Positions 13,274 through 23,276 of a stretch of DNA of 64,000 nucleotides are shown in pieces. The position numbers and the translations under genes were made by a program. Where the stretch lies: assembly GCA_000277445.1 (NCBI GenBank), contig AJWJ01000002.1:1-64000 (forward strand), read 5' to 3'. Within the stretch, counting starts at the first letter, position 1. Each line of letters opens with the position of its first letter. The notes under the pieces were generated by a model that saw only the letters and a list, made by a program, of their open reading frames with translations, ran no database searches and was not told the DNA's origin. Source of the DNA: Polysphondylium violaceum. Lineage: Eukaryota > Evosea > Eumycetozoa > Dictyosteliales > Dictyosteliaceae.

Positions 13274-15328
13274 TTACACAATGGTCATATTTGCAAGTAG
13301 GTCAACAATTGGTTCGGGGATGAGCATTTCTTTGTTTGTGTATTGGATGTAGAGTATTTGAGAAATGATGGCGAGGAGTCGAGGTTTGGGATGATAGTGT
13401 TTCTTTTTGGAAAGAACGAGTAAATGGTCAACCAAAAGCTCATAACTTAAGGCATTGACAATCAGTGAGTAGGTTTTTTCTTGGATTGAGTAGAGATTCA
13501 TCTCCAAGAGATCAAAATGTTGAATAAAAAACCTCCACCCCTGGTAATTTAGGAGCGACAGCGAGTATCTGAGTAGTTTAAAGTTGGAGTGCTTGATTGC
13601 GTGTTTAATGATATCGGTCAAATGTTGATATAGTGAGGGATCTGTATCTGCTGCCTCAAGAGAGAATCCATCCAATAGACATTCGTAGACTTTGGGGTTA
13701 AACATCTCCTTTGGATCAAAACACCAAATGTCGGACCCTCTTTTGGTGAATTCTGACAATAGACATTTACATTTGGTTGTCCTTTTGATGCATTGCATTG
13801 TGCTATACATTATAGGGATAAATTGTTGGAGGGCTTTGCTTGATATCTCTTGTAAAACAGGTTGATTGTGTCGAAGAAGTAGATTAAACATCTTTTCATT
13901 TCTCGCAATTTCGCTCAATAGAGTGGCACCATAAGAGTATTGTCTTCTGTTTTGTTTGGAATCTTCAAACAAAAGGTACTCTACGATATCATAGCAATCC
14001 CTGTGTACATACTCGTTGAAAAAGCTACTTTTTACATAAAAGTCTTTATAAGTTTGAGTGAAAAGCTTAATGATCCTTAGATCATAATGATACATCTTGG
14101 TTATGGCCCTAAAGTTTGAAGGGATGAGATCAAATATCTTCTTTTGATTCAAATATTCCAACACTTCGTAGCAAGCATCAAAAGATAAATAGGAAAAATT
14201 GAATCCACGAGAATGTAAACGCTTTACTAGGTCCAGACTATGTATACATGCATTCTCCAAACCAGAGAATCTATTAGTAAATAAGTCATTGTGTTTGGAG
14301 ATATAGTAATTTAATACCTCTAGATTGGGTATATGATCAACGACAAAGCTTTTCGACTGGACATCAAATGTTTGATACATATAGTCCAATAGTTTGATAT
14401 CACCAATCTTGTATGCATGATCAAAGCTTATATTTCTACTCCATTTGGGTTCTCTATTCTTCATATCAGTGCCATAGTAGTCCATGTACTCCATAGACAT
14501 ATTGTCAAAAGGGAATTGATCAAAATTAATTTTTATATTGGGCTCTCCACTCTCCATGATGGCCTTGCTGACCGAGGGAGGGAATTTAGTCATATCATAT
14601 TGATTATAATCCAATTTAAATTCACAAGGTTTGTATTTGGAAATAATTCTGTTGAAGAGATTCAATTTACCGGCATTACTAGATTCTACCATACAGAGAT
14701 ACTTAAAATCGTTGTAGGGAAAATTTGAAAAACACTTTTCAAATACTTTGCAAGAGTGACCAAATATTTGAATGCATCCCAAGGAACCAATCACCTTGGC
14801 AAAATACTCTAAAGACTCTATGGTGATTGGTTTTTTGCTGATATATTCATTGGAGTATTGATACTCAATAAATTGTTGTAGTTCAAATTTACATTCAACT
14901 ATAATTAAACCACATAAAACCACATCATTTTCTTGTCCTAGATCGACAAGTTGTAAAATTGGAAAAAAGATTGGCCACACTTTTGTTAATCTCTCTTTAC
15001 TGGTGTTGTGTTTAAAGAATGTTATTATATCGCCATAAGATATATCCAACAAGTGTTCAATATCTAACTGAATTCTATTGTTACTATTGAATGCCAAATC
15101 CCATCTATGATCAAATATATCAAATCTATTTCTTTTAAATAGAATATCTAAGGGTGTATCATAATAGTTGTATCCAACTCTATCATGGTACTTGCACAGA
15201 TTTAATATTAGTCCAAAAAGATATTTATTTTTAACTATAGGGAGAAAAGATGATGATTGATATATTGTTGATGTTGATGTTGATGTTGGTTTTATTGACA
15301 TTTGACCACTATCTGTATGAAATGCCAA
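13274..15328 (-). CDS. lineage-family protein, degenerate ankyrin-like (copy 2)
   Basis: A single exon of 684 aa, in tandem with copies 1 and 3. It carries the shared N-terminal block (IVKNKYLFGLI, CKYHDRVGYNYYDTPL, LFKRNRFDIFDHRW), then HLLDISYGDIITFFKHN and RLTKVWPIFF, then repeat-like units with a hydrophobic L..V..L pattern (DIKLLDYMY, SLDLVKRLHSRGFNFS, YHYDLRIIKLF). An internal ATG at 15301 is an alternative start that trims the polar leader. There is no signal peptide, no membrane helix and no enzyme motif. The gap to copy 1 is only about 125 bp of A/T-rich DNA. Function unknown. Confidence 0.75.
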   Translation of the reverse strand: MAFHTDSGQMSIKPTSTSTSTIYQSSSFLPIVKNKYLFGLILNLCKYHDRVGYNYYDTPLDILFKRNRFDIFDHRWDLAFNSNNRIQLDIEHLLDISYGDIITFFKHNTSKERLTKVWPIFFPILQLVDLGQENDVVLCGLIIVECKFELQQFIEYQYSNEYISKKPITIESLEYFAKVIGSLGCIQIFGHSCKVFEKCFSNFPYNDFKYLCMVESSNAGKLNLFNRIISKYKPCEFKLDYNQYDMTKFPPSVSKAIMESGEPNIKINFDQFPFDNMSMEYMDYYGTDMKNREPKWSRNISFDHAYKIGDIKLLDYMYQTFDVQSKSFVVDHIPNLEVLNYYISKHNDLFTNRFSGLENACIHSLDLVKRLHSRGFNFSYLSFDACYEVLEYLNQKKIFDLIPSNFRAITKMYHYDLRIIKLFTQTYKDFYVKSSFFNEYVHRDCYDIVEYLLFEDSKQNRRQYSYGATLLSEIARNEKMFNLLLRHNQPVLQEISSKALQQFIPIMYSTMQCIKRTTKCKCLLSEFTKRGSDIWCFDPKEMFNPKVYECLLDGFSLEAADTDPSLYQHLTDIIKHAIKHSNFKLLRYSLSLLNYQGWRFFIQHFDLLEMNLYSIQEKTYSLIVNALSYELLVDHLLVLSKKKHYHPKPRLLAIISQILYIQYTNKEMLIPEPIVDLLANMTIV

Positions 15329-15462
15329 TCACCGCCATTCAGACTTTTGTTCAATTTTGAAAAATTTTTTAAAAATTTTAAATGAAAAATCAAAAAAAGG
15401 GAAAAAAATAAGGAAATGAATTGATAAAGGTTCTTTTAATAAAATTAAAGATAAATAATTTA

Positions 15463-17340
15463 TTAGTTTATACTTTTATTTATTTTAATATTGCCTAGAC
15501 GTTCCCAATTGGCTAAATGGGTCTCTACCAAAGCTTCGCTTTTGGCATTATAGTGGGTGGTGTTGAGAGTGTCAAAGTTAATGGGACCATAATCTTTGAT
15601 TTCATTCAATAATTTAATTGTATATCTTATTAATTTATAATTTACTGTATTTATGGCATATAGTAATACATCTGTGATATGATATCTATTTTTCATATCT
15701 TGAATAAACTCTTGTTGAGTAAATCCATTGAGAAGGAGTTTGAATACTTTGCTTTTCTTCATATCTGGTGAAGGTCGGAAGCTATAGTTTAGCCAAAAAC
15801 TGATTGCTGTTTCACGGTTTTTCTTGATTGAAAGTAAAATACATTTGGTAGAATCATATTGGTTGATACATTCCATGATTCCGTAGGTGAGAGCAACGAC
15901 TCTTGGACTAGTGAGATAAAGAGTAATAAACTTCTGCAAAAACAAAGGACTCTTGGACACTTGGTTTTGGATTACCAAACGAAACACTTTGGTGAATTGA
16001 GAGAAATTAATTATGCTCCATATATCCACAGGAACAAGAGAAGAGTTGATAATATATTCAATGAGAGGGTAATTCTTTTCAGGCCCATTGAAAATAAATG
16101 ATTTGAGGAATGAAAGAGAAATGGTGAATTGGGCACCAAACTTTTCATGGAGTAATTTCACTACTTTTAGGTCATAGTAAAAGAGATTAATGAGTTTACT
16201 TTCATGATATTGGACCCCTTCTAAACAATTGTTGTCAAAGAGAAATTGAAGGACTTGGTAAGGAGAGTTGAGGGAAGCTGCGGTGAATTTAAAGCCAGTA
16301 GAGTGCAAATACTGGACCAATTCTAAACTGTGTAATACAGAAATTTCTAAATAATCATTCACTTGGTCTTTGTCATGGTCATATTGATGAGTTAAATAAT
16401 ACTTTAGGGTCTCGAGATTTGGAATATGAATCAACACCATCCTGGATACCTTGTAGTTCTTGTAGAGAAAGTCTAATAACTCGATATTACCATCATGGTA
16501 AGCTTTCTCAAAACAGACTACACTAAACTCCAGATTCAAGTCCTTTACTTTATCCAGAATATCCATATCTTCTTTTTTGATTTCGAAGCAAGGAAACATG
16601 TTCAACTTTAAATTGGCAAGAGGAACATTATTTAATATGTACTTAAGAAAAGGTGTAGGGAAATCAGAGATAAAAAAATATTTGATATTATCAGAGTCAC
16701 TTGAAACAAAGTGTTTGTTGAAAATATAATAAAACAAATCAGATTTATCAAATCTACCAGCATTCACCAAACAGTTATACCAAAATCTTTTAGAAACATT
16801 GTCTTTTTCACTACAAATGTGTTGAACCACTCTATAGGCCACATCATAAACCAGAGTTGATCCAGTTGCTGCCACCACTTCAATGATAGAGGTTATAGGT
16901 TGAGAGTTTGTAACATTAATATCACCAATCATGTGGGTAGCAAATTGAATAGCCTCCTTCTCTGCGCCCATTCTAATAAGGCCACCTAACACCAAATCTA
17001 TCTCATTATTGCCACCAATGGACGAGGCTTTTAGTATTTCAAAGAACAAATTCCACACTTTTCCCAATCTTGTCAAACAATTGTTGTATTTGCAAAACTG
17101 TAAAATATCACTCACTCTGATATCCAATAGATGATCAATGTCACCATTATAGCTATTGAATGCTACATCCCATCTATGATCAAAGAGATCAAATCTATTT
17201 TTTCTACATAGATATTCCAATGGGATATCATAGTAACTGTATCCAACAATAGTGTCGTCATCATCACTCTTGCAGTAATCAAATATCCTGCTGACAAGAT
17301 ATTTGTTCTTGAGTATATTAAAAAACAGTGAACAAGTCAT
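15463..17340 (-). CDS. lineage-family protein, degenerate ankyrin-like (copy 3)
   Basis: A single exon of about 625 aa from the ATG at 17340. An upstream ATG at 17397 would add 19 aa, but 17340 puts the start just before LFFNILKNKYL as in the paralogues. It contains YSYYDIPLEYL, CRKNRFDLFDHRW, HLLDIRVSDILQFCKYN and RLGKVW, then repeat-like units (NIELLDFLYKNY, SLELVQYLHSTGFKFT, YYDLKVVKLLHEKF). It is about 60-100 residues shorter than copies 1 and 2 and lacks the poly-Asn tract. Three copies on one strand within 6.4 kb show local tandem duplication. Function unknown. Confidence 0.75.
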   Translation of the reverse strand: MTCSLFFNILKNKYLVSRIFDYCKSDDDDTIVGYSYYDIPLEYLCRKNRFDLFDHRWDVAFNSYNGDIDHLLDIRVSDILQFCKYNNCLTRLGKVWNLFFEILKASSIGGNNEIDLVLGGLIRMGAEKEAIQFATHMIGDINVTNSQPITSIIEVVAATGSTLVYDVAYRVVQHICSEKDNVSKRFWYNCLVNAGRFDKSDLFYYIFNKHFVSSDSDNIKYFFISDFPTPFLKYILNNVPLANLKLNMFPCFEIKKEDMDILDKVKDLNLEFSVVCFEKAYHDGNIELLDFLYKNYKVSRMVLIHIPNLETLKYYLTHQYDHDKDQVNDYLEISVLHSLELVQYLHSTGFKFTAASLNSPYQVLQFLFDNNCLEGVQYHESKLINLFYYDLKVVKLLHEKFGAQFTISLSFLKSFIFNGPEKNYPLIEYIINSSLVPVDIWSIINFSQFTKVFRLVIQNQVSKSPLFLQKFITLYLTSPRVVALTYGIMECINQYDSTKCILLSIKKNRETAISFWLNYSFRPSPDMKKSKVFKLLLNGFTQQEFIQDMKNRYHITDVLLYAINTVNYKLIRYTIKLLNEIKDYGPINFDTLNTTHYNAKSEALVETHLANWERLGNIKINKSIN

Positions 17341-17567
17341 ATTTAATGATTTGATGATGTCAATGACAATCAAAGATGGGAAAAGACACCGAATCAATAA
17401 AAATAATAAAAATCAAAAAAAAAGATATTTTGTTTACATTGGTTGTGGTGATGGTTACATGATAATTACACTGGAATGTATTTTATTATTATCTATTATT
17501 TATTATTATTTATTATACAAAATAGTAATAGTTATTATTGATATTGATATTAATATTGCAATCTAAA

Positions 17568-18308
17568 TTATAACTTTTTCTTTTTTCTCATTTCTTTGAT
17601 TGAATTCTTCATTTCCTCAATCTTTTTATTATAAGCGACCAACTTTTGATTATATTCGTTTGTTAATTTCTCAAATTCTTCATGAAATGGTTTTTTATCT
17701 TTTTCATCTAAATCTCTCCATCTTGGTCTCAGTTCTGCTGTTTGTTCAATATAATTTCTAGTTGGATCTCTATTTGCTGCTACATATAAATAGAATGATC
17801 CTGATGGTTTTTTAGGTCTTGTTGTTGTTGTTGTTGTTGTTTAGTTAATATAATGTAATGTGGATCAAGATGAGATCTATCTCGAATTTGATTTATAGTT
17901 ACTTTTGAGGAATATCTATATTTGAAAGTGATTTTTTATATTCATCTGCTTTTTCTTGATATTTCTAGAGTGTTGTTGATTAGTATATACATAGTGATAG
18001 GAAAAGAACAAAGAGCATACAATTTTATCAGTAGGGGACATTAATCTCCATGTTTGAGAAATAACCTTTGCTCTTTCGCCAACACTAAGGTCGGTGGTAG
18101 CGTTGTTTGAACAATAGTCTTTAACGAAAAAGGTGTAGCTGCTGAGTGGTCTTTTAGGCTTAAGTTGTTTTAAAAGTATTTTATCGACCATTTGTTCTTC
18201 TTTAAGTTCTGCTTTAGTGGTAAAGCAACTAAACAGTTGTTTACTACCACCTCCCAGTACTAAACCAGTGCTGTTTTGTTTATATAAATATTGACCAACC
18301 TTTAACAT
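17568..18308 (-). CDS. two-HMG-box protein, probable mitochondrial TFAM/Abf2-like
   Basis: Three exons, 18308-18021, 17964-17903 and 17817-17568, give 199 aa. After a leader of about 48 residues, HMG box 1 begins at LKPKRPLSSYTFFVKDY (about residue 50) and runs into exon 2 (YQEKADEYKKSL). Box 2 begins at PKKPSGSFYLYVAANR (about 119), includes LRPRWRDLDEKDKKPF, and is followed by a Lys-rich tail. The first about 30 residues have no acidic residue and mix Lys, Ser, Thr and hydrophobics, like a mitochondrial presequence. Size (199 aa), two tandem boxes and leader together match TFAM/Abf2 proteins, which package and transcribe mtDNA. The HMG boxes are clear; mitochondrial location is inference. 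A nuclear HMGB-like role is the alternative. Confidence 0.78.
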
Positions 18309-18479
18309 TGAATAAATAATCTACTCGTATATCTAGAATACAAAATCTATGTGATGTAATAACAATGAAATTGATCGTTTGATTGAAACAATTCAATTTT
18401 TTTTTTTTTTTTTTATTTTTTACAAATTAAATTTCGCCATGGCCCTAAGGCGGAACAAGATCTCTTTCTTGGATTATAA

Positions 18480-18653
18480 TTAGAAAGCAAATGATGGTCT
18501 ATTTGGGAGAACGGCTGGACTAAAAGGGACTACTTTCTTTGTACCTGAAACTTGGTTTCCTTATTTATTTATTTGTATTAATTATTTATATTTACAATTA
18601 AATAAAATACAATTCTTACCTCTACCTATAATAATAGTATTGCTTTTTAACAT
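18480..18653 (-). CDS. micropeptide gene 1 of 5 (37 aa)
   Basis: Two exons, 18653-18620 and 18559-18480, with a 60-bp GT-AG intron in phase 1. Exon 1 encodes MLKSNTIIIGR plus one base. Exon 2 encodes a Ser/Pro/Lys-rich tail ending in NRPSFAF and a TAA. Too short for routine gene finders. It is the first of five like-built genes on the same strand within 2 kb. No signal peptide or membrane helix. Support is the shared architecture rather than homology to any named family; function unknown. Confidence 0.6.
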
Positions 18654-19041
18654 GATTTGTGTAATTGTTTGTTGAAAGTGGCTGAATTGGAATTTAAAAT
18701 AAAATTTGTAAACTTTTTAATGTGGTTTTATATCAAATAAAATTTATCAAAAGGACAGAAAATAGGATATTTGATTGATTTTGAGGAGCCCGATATTTAT
18801 TTTGGGTGTCAAGAATGTGGGAACTCAAAATCTAATATTTATTTTATACCACCCATTCCCAAGTGGTCAATATCTGGTCTGAAAATTAAAAACAATGTAG
18901 TAAAAATACATAGTCACAGTGGACATTAAAGAAAGATTCAATAAAGTTGATATTATTAAAAGTGTTTTGATAAAAGTGAAGTATAAACATATATGTCATT
19001 CTTCATGAATCTTTTATTAAATTTTGTTTTACATTGAATAT
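18654..19041. other. A/T-rich spacer between micropeptide genes 1 and 2
   Basis: Spacer of 388 bp, upstream of micropeptide gene 1 and downstream of gene 2. It is A/T-rich apart from a short less A/T-rich patch at about 18785-18890. I see no reliable coding exon; an 18-codon frame there would need an intron of about 34 bp. Confidence 0.6.
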
Positions 19042-19218
19042 TTATCTAAAGTAAAAACTGTTTGGTTGTTGTCTTGGTGCTGGAGCCAATGGGTTTGGTC
19101 TTCCCATACCATTTGGGCTGAGCTTTGGTGCTAAAATGATGTTGTATCAATAATCTTGTAAAGAATAGTAGTACGGGGTTTAAATTAAAATTTTACCTTC
19201 AAAAAATGTTGTTTGCAT
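19042..19218 (-). CDS. micropeptide gene 2 of 5 (36 aa)
   Basis: Exons 19218-19197 and 19130-19042, with a 66-bp phase-1 intron. Exon 1 encodes only MQTTFFE plus one base. Exon 2 encodes APKLSPNGMGRPNPLAPAP then a Gln/Asn-containing end, FYFR, stop. The P-N-G...P-x-P pattern of exon 2 recalls genes 3-5. Function unknown. Confidence 0.6.
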
Positions 19219-19422
19219 TTTAAAAGAGAAAAGAGTAATAATAAGTTGATAATTGTACAAAATGATGAATGAAACAAAAAGTTGCAAACAAAAAAGAAAA
19301 CTTGATTGCAAAAAAAAAAAAATTGATGAAAAAAATCAAAAAATATCTTTGATATTTAGAAATATCCTTCTCATAGGATTTATTTCAAATATAAATGATG
19401 AAGAGTAATACAATTACATCAC

Positions 19423-19592
19423 CTATTTATTCCATGGGTGGCCACCAACTGGTCCCTTTGGTGGACCATTGCAAGGGCCATTTTTGGGACCTAGAGTTGA
19501 AAAAAATATTAATAAATTGACCTAAGGGGAAGAAAAGAGAATAGATTTAACTGTCTTTAAGTACCTTTATGAGAAAAACCAAATCTAAACAT
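19423..19592 (-). CDS. micropeptide gene 3 of 5 (31 aa)
   Basis: Exons 19592-19565 and 19490-19423, with a 74-bp phase-1 intron. Exon 1 encodes MFRFGFSHK; exon 2 is Gly/Pro/Asn-rich (GPKNGPCNGPPKGPVGGHP) and ends WNK, stop. It is the shortest of the five. No homology claimed; support comes from the repeated gene structure and clean splice sites (GTACTT donor, CTAG acceptor). Confidence 0.6.
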
Positions 19593-19909
19593 GGATAGAG
19601 ATATAGAATATAAAAGATATAAAATTTAATTGAAAATGATAAAATAAAAAATGATTAAAGATCCAAAATCAAAGCAAATGTAGAAAAGCTAGAAAGTGGA
19701 TGACGTAAGTTGAATAAAATTCTCAAAATTAATAAATTAATTTCAATAAAAATGGGTTGAAAAAAAAATATCTTAAAATTGAAAAAATATCTCCTCATCA
19801 GCAATTGTAGCATCGGAATATGCGCAGAGAGATATCAGAGGGTATTTTTTTTATTGTACAGGGTAATTATGATTTCCTAGCTTTTTTGTGTAGGACAAAG
19901 GAAATTGGT
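19593..19909. other. A/T-rich spacer between micropeptide genes 3 and 4
   Basis: 317 bp of A/T-rich DNA without a coding frame. It must contain the promoter of micropeptide gene 3 and the 3' end of gene 4. A short less A/T-rich patch lies near 19800-19840. Confidence 0.6.
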
Positions 19910-20086
19910 TTAGGCAGTAAAATTTCTTCTGGATTGAAGTGGTTGTGGAGCGGGAGGTACACCATTACCTCTAAATGAACCTGCTCCAATATCACCTATA
20001 GAGTCAAAGTGTTAATAAAATACTATAAATATAAAGAGATAATTTCTATACATACCACCTGAGTTTCTAATGATTGCTTTCCACAT
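19910..20086 (-). CDS. micropeptide gene 4 of 5 (38 aa)
   Basis: Exons 20086-20056 and 19995-19910, with a 60-bp phase-1 intron (GTATGT donor, CTATAG acceptor). Exon 1 encodes MWKAIIRNSG; exon 2 encodes GDIGAGSFRGNGVPPAPQP, then a basic end finishing RRNFTA, stop. The RGNGVPPAP motif closely matches GRGNGTPPLPP in gene 5, the best evidence that the five genes are related. Confidence 0.65.
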
Positions 20087-20281
20087 TATTTATTACTATA
20101 TTATTATTACAAACTTTTTTTATACTATATCCTTTTCCCAAATTTTTTTGGTTTTTGTTGTAGAAAGAATCAAGATTCGAAAAAAAAAAAAGTAAAAAAT
20201 AATTAAAAAAAGTAGATATTTTTAGATTGTTTGATCAACTTTGTTGATATGAAAGTTATTAATTTTATTGTACATTACAAA

Positions 20282-20479
20282 TTAACCCCAAGGGTTTCCT
20301 CTAGGTGGTAAGGGTGGAGTTCCATTTCCTCTACCACAACCACCACTTGGTTTAGTTGCAGTTGAGGGATTTGCTTTGAAAATGAATGATAAAATAATAA
20401 AATTAGAATCTAAATAATGCTGTTGAAAAGAGGGATACATACACTTTGGATGGAAAGGTGACTTTTTGCTGTGAAACAT
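20282..20479 (-). CDS. micropeptide gene 5 of 5 (42 aa)
   Basis: Exons 20479-20443 and 20373-20282, with a 69-bp phase-1 intron (GTATGT donor). Exon 1 encodes MFHSKKSPFHPK; exon 2 encodes a Ser/Thr start then GGCGRGNGTPPLPPRGNPWG, stop. The unspliced frame is also open for 65 codons. The spliced form is preferred because the intron has a consensus donor and the result matches the other four genes. Function unknown. Confidence 0.65.
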   Translation of the reverse strand: MFHSKKSPFHPKCMYPSFQQHYLDSNFIILSFIFKANPSTATKPSGGCGRGNGTPPLPPRGNPWG

Positions 20480-20875
20480 CGTTAATGTGCAGGCTTGAAT
20501 AGTGATGTGCTAATAAAAGTTTAGGGTGATAAGAAAAAAAAAAAAAAAAAACNTTCAAAAGTATGAGGGTGTGGATATTTTTTTTAAAATAAAATTATAA
20601 AATGAAAACCCAAAATTTGCACAGGGCTGAACAGAGAAAGAAAAATCTAAGGATATTTAAGATTTATTAATAATTTAATTGAAATTGTCCAAGTTAAGTC
20701 ACCAAAAAATTTTTGAAAAGAAAAACAAACAAATAAATAATAAATAGATAAATAGATAAAAAATAATAGAAATGATATAAATATATAATTTTAAAAAAAA
20801 ACATATCTACATTTAATTTGTTTCTTTTTTTTTTTTTTGTTATTGTTTTCATTTTTTCAAACCCTTTTTTGCATT
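20480..20875. other. A/T-rich spacer with an undetermined base
   Basis: 396 bp lying upstream of micropeptide gene 5 and downstream of the KH-domain gene. It includes an 18-A run and an N at 20553, a sign of a low-quality or gap-edge position. No coding frame is seen. Confidence 0.7.
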
Positions 20876-22867
20876 TTAATCTTGTTCTTCATCTTCTTCA
20901 TCATCATCTTCATTGAATTGTTGTTGATCAGAATTATGAATTTCATCTTGAGATGGAGGTAATTGAGGTCTAGAATCTTGATATTGAACGACTAATAAAC
21001 GGAAATTTTTTGTAAATTCTTTGAGCTCCTCTAAAACGGCATTGGTTGACCAACTTTTGGATTTAAACAAATCATAGAGTTTTGGAGAGGTGGTGAGTAG
21101 GGAACTGGATGGTTTGTTGGATTCAAGAGTAGAGGTAGTGTATCTTGTGGAAATGTCTTCAACCAAATGGAATTGAATAGTGTTGGTATCGTTACGATAG
21201 ATGGAAACTTTTTGGATGATAATGCTTTCAATGATAAAGAGATTGGATTCTTGGATTTGGTAAGAGTTGGTGCCCGAGGTGTTTTTGGTGATCTTGATGG
21301 AATCGATAAATTGCAAGAGATTGTCATATTGGTGGGCATTGTTTACCTTTTCATCGAGCTTGGTCTTGTTGTAAGTGTCGATAGAGAGACGGATATCGCA
21401 GCCACTAGATTTGACAAGGGGGAAAAGGATCTTGGCGCTGGCAACGTGACCAATTTTATAGAGATAGAGATTAGAGAATTTGTACTCGTTGGTGGTGTTG
21501 TTTAAGAGTTTTTCCTCGGTGCATCTAACTTGAATGAGATCAAGAGATTCAGTGTCTAAGAGAGAAATGATGGTGAATGGTTTCTTTTGTTTATAGAGTT
21601 TGACAGAGTCTTGATGAACAATGGATTCAGTGATAGAGTTGGTGGGTTGGAAAACAGAGTCTAAATTTTCAGTGTACAATTCATATTTATCAGAGTTCAT
21701 GGGAGTGGATGGGATGTTTGAGCTGTGGAGATACCATATCTTGCCGCCCTTGACGTCAACAAATGGAATATTGGTTTCTTTGTCAGAGACAAGTGTATTA
21801 AAGGTATCATTAAATCTTTGGACATACTGAGAGTCGTGATTCTTGATCTCTTGAGATATTTGATCAACACTCGATGGAGAGTCGTTGGTTGGTGTTGTAG
21901 AGGTTGATGATGACGATGATGAGGAGGATGAATCTAAAACAACTTCAGAAAAAGTTGGTTGATGAACAAATTTTAATTTTTGCTCACCTCTATAGTCTAT
22001 TAATGAGAGATATTTGGGAGAGGTGTTTTTCAATTTCAATACAATCTCTTTGGCTCTGTCCAATTGTTGTGCATCAGAACATTTGATAACTGCTGAATTC
22101 TTGTAAACCTTTAATCTAGCAGTGGTTGCTTTGTTTAATAGACCCCACAATGATCCTTTGACACCAATAATGGCACCGCCTGAAAATGGTGGTATGGTAA
22201 TAACTGTTTTTAATAATCTTGGTGATGATTTTTGATAAGAGTTGTAATAGGATCCACTACTACCTCCTCTATATCCACCTCTTGAACCATTACCTCCTCT
22301 TAAACTATTACCTCTTAAACTACCACCTCTTCCACCTCTTCCACCACGTGGTGAATAGTGATTGTTGTTATTGTTCATGTTGTTGTGATTATTATTATTG
22401 TTATTGTTGTTGTTGTTGTTATTGTTAATGTTATTATTTGTATTATTATTACTGTTATTACTGTTATAGTTACTACCATTTCCACGTGAATGGAAACCAC
22501 CTCTCTTGCTACTATAATAGTTTTGTTGTTGTAATTGTTGTTGTAATTGTGTTTGTGGTGGTTGTGGCTGTTGTTGGCCTTGTTGTTGCTGTTGTTGATC
22601 ACCAAATGGTTGTTGTGGTTTTTGATCAATTGTACCATCTTGAGAAGTTGATTGATAGGTATTATAGGTATTGTTATTATTGCTATTGTTGTTATTGCTA
22701 TTACTAAAGCCTCCTCTACCTGAAGGTACGTAGGATTTTGATCCTCTTGGATGGAATCTTCCTGGTTGGAATTCTGATGATAGATTACAAAATGATTTGA
22801 ATGTCAGACAAGGTTACATATTTATCTATATGCTCTAAGCTATACGCTTATACTTACTATTATTCAT
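20876..22867 (-). CDS. KH-domain RNA-binding protein with RGG and Q/N-rich regions
   Basis: A 10-base first exon (22867-22858: Met-Asn-Asn plus one base) is joined to one large exon (22773-20876) for 635 aa. The long open frame has no ATG until deep inside the Asn tract, so the micro-exon start is strongly preferred. Order: RG-rich start (PGRFHPRGS), Gln/Asn-rich low-complexity stretch (about 25-165), an RGG box (YSPRGGRGGRGG), a KH-like domain with GGAIIGVKGSLWGLL, a Ser run, a large unrecognised C-terminal region and an acidic tail. RGG plus KH implies RNA binding. The prion-like Q/N segment suggests entry into RNP granules (inference). The C-terminal half is not recognised. Confidence 0.75.
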
Positions 22868-23276
22868 TGTTGTTGATATTTATTTGTGACTACACATGAA
22901 GATCAATTTAAAAAAAAAAAAAAAAAATGAAAAAAAATTTTATTCGTAAAAAAATCTTGTAAGTAAAAAGTGGTAAAAAATAATTTAAATGTTTTAAAAA
23001 AATAACACACACAACATCACTTTCATTGGCTTTTCATCTTTTGATGTTAAGTCTTTTATATAGTAATGTCTATCTCATATGAATGCAACAGGTAGTACCT
23101 ACACAGTCTCAAATGTACATTTATAACCTTTTTTCCCATCTAAAACAAAAACAAAATACAAATATATGCCTATATATTTATATATATATTTATATATAAA
23201 TAGAGAGTGGAAAAAGGAAATTTAAAAAAAAACAAACACACTGTTTGAATGGAATGGAGGTTTTTTTTATTTTTAT
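22868..23276. other. promoter of KH gene and 3' flank of PfkB kinase gene
   Basis: 409 bp of A/T-rich DNA with poly-A runs near 22914-22927. No coding frame is seen. Both flanking genes are on the minus strand, so this is the upstream region of the KH-domain gene. Confidence 0.7.

Noticed and set aside
18790-18935. Possible sixth micropeptide gene (18 codons) between genes 1 and 2
   Set aside because: It would need an intron of about 34 bp, well below the 60-74 bp of its neighbours, and lacks the Pro/Gly pattern.
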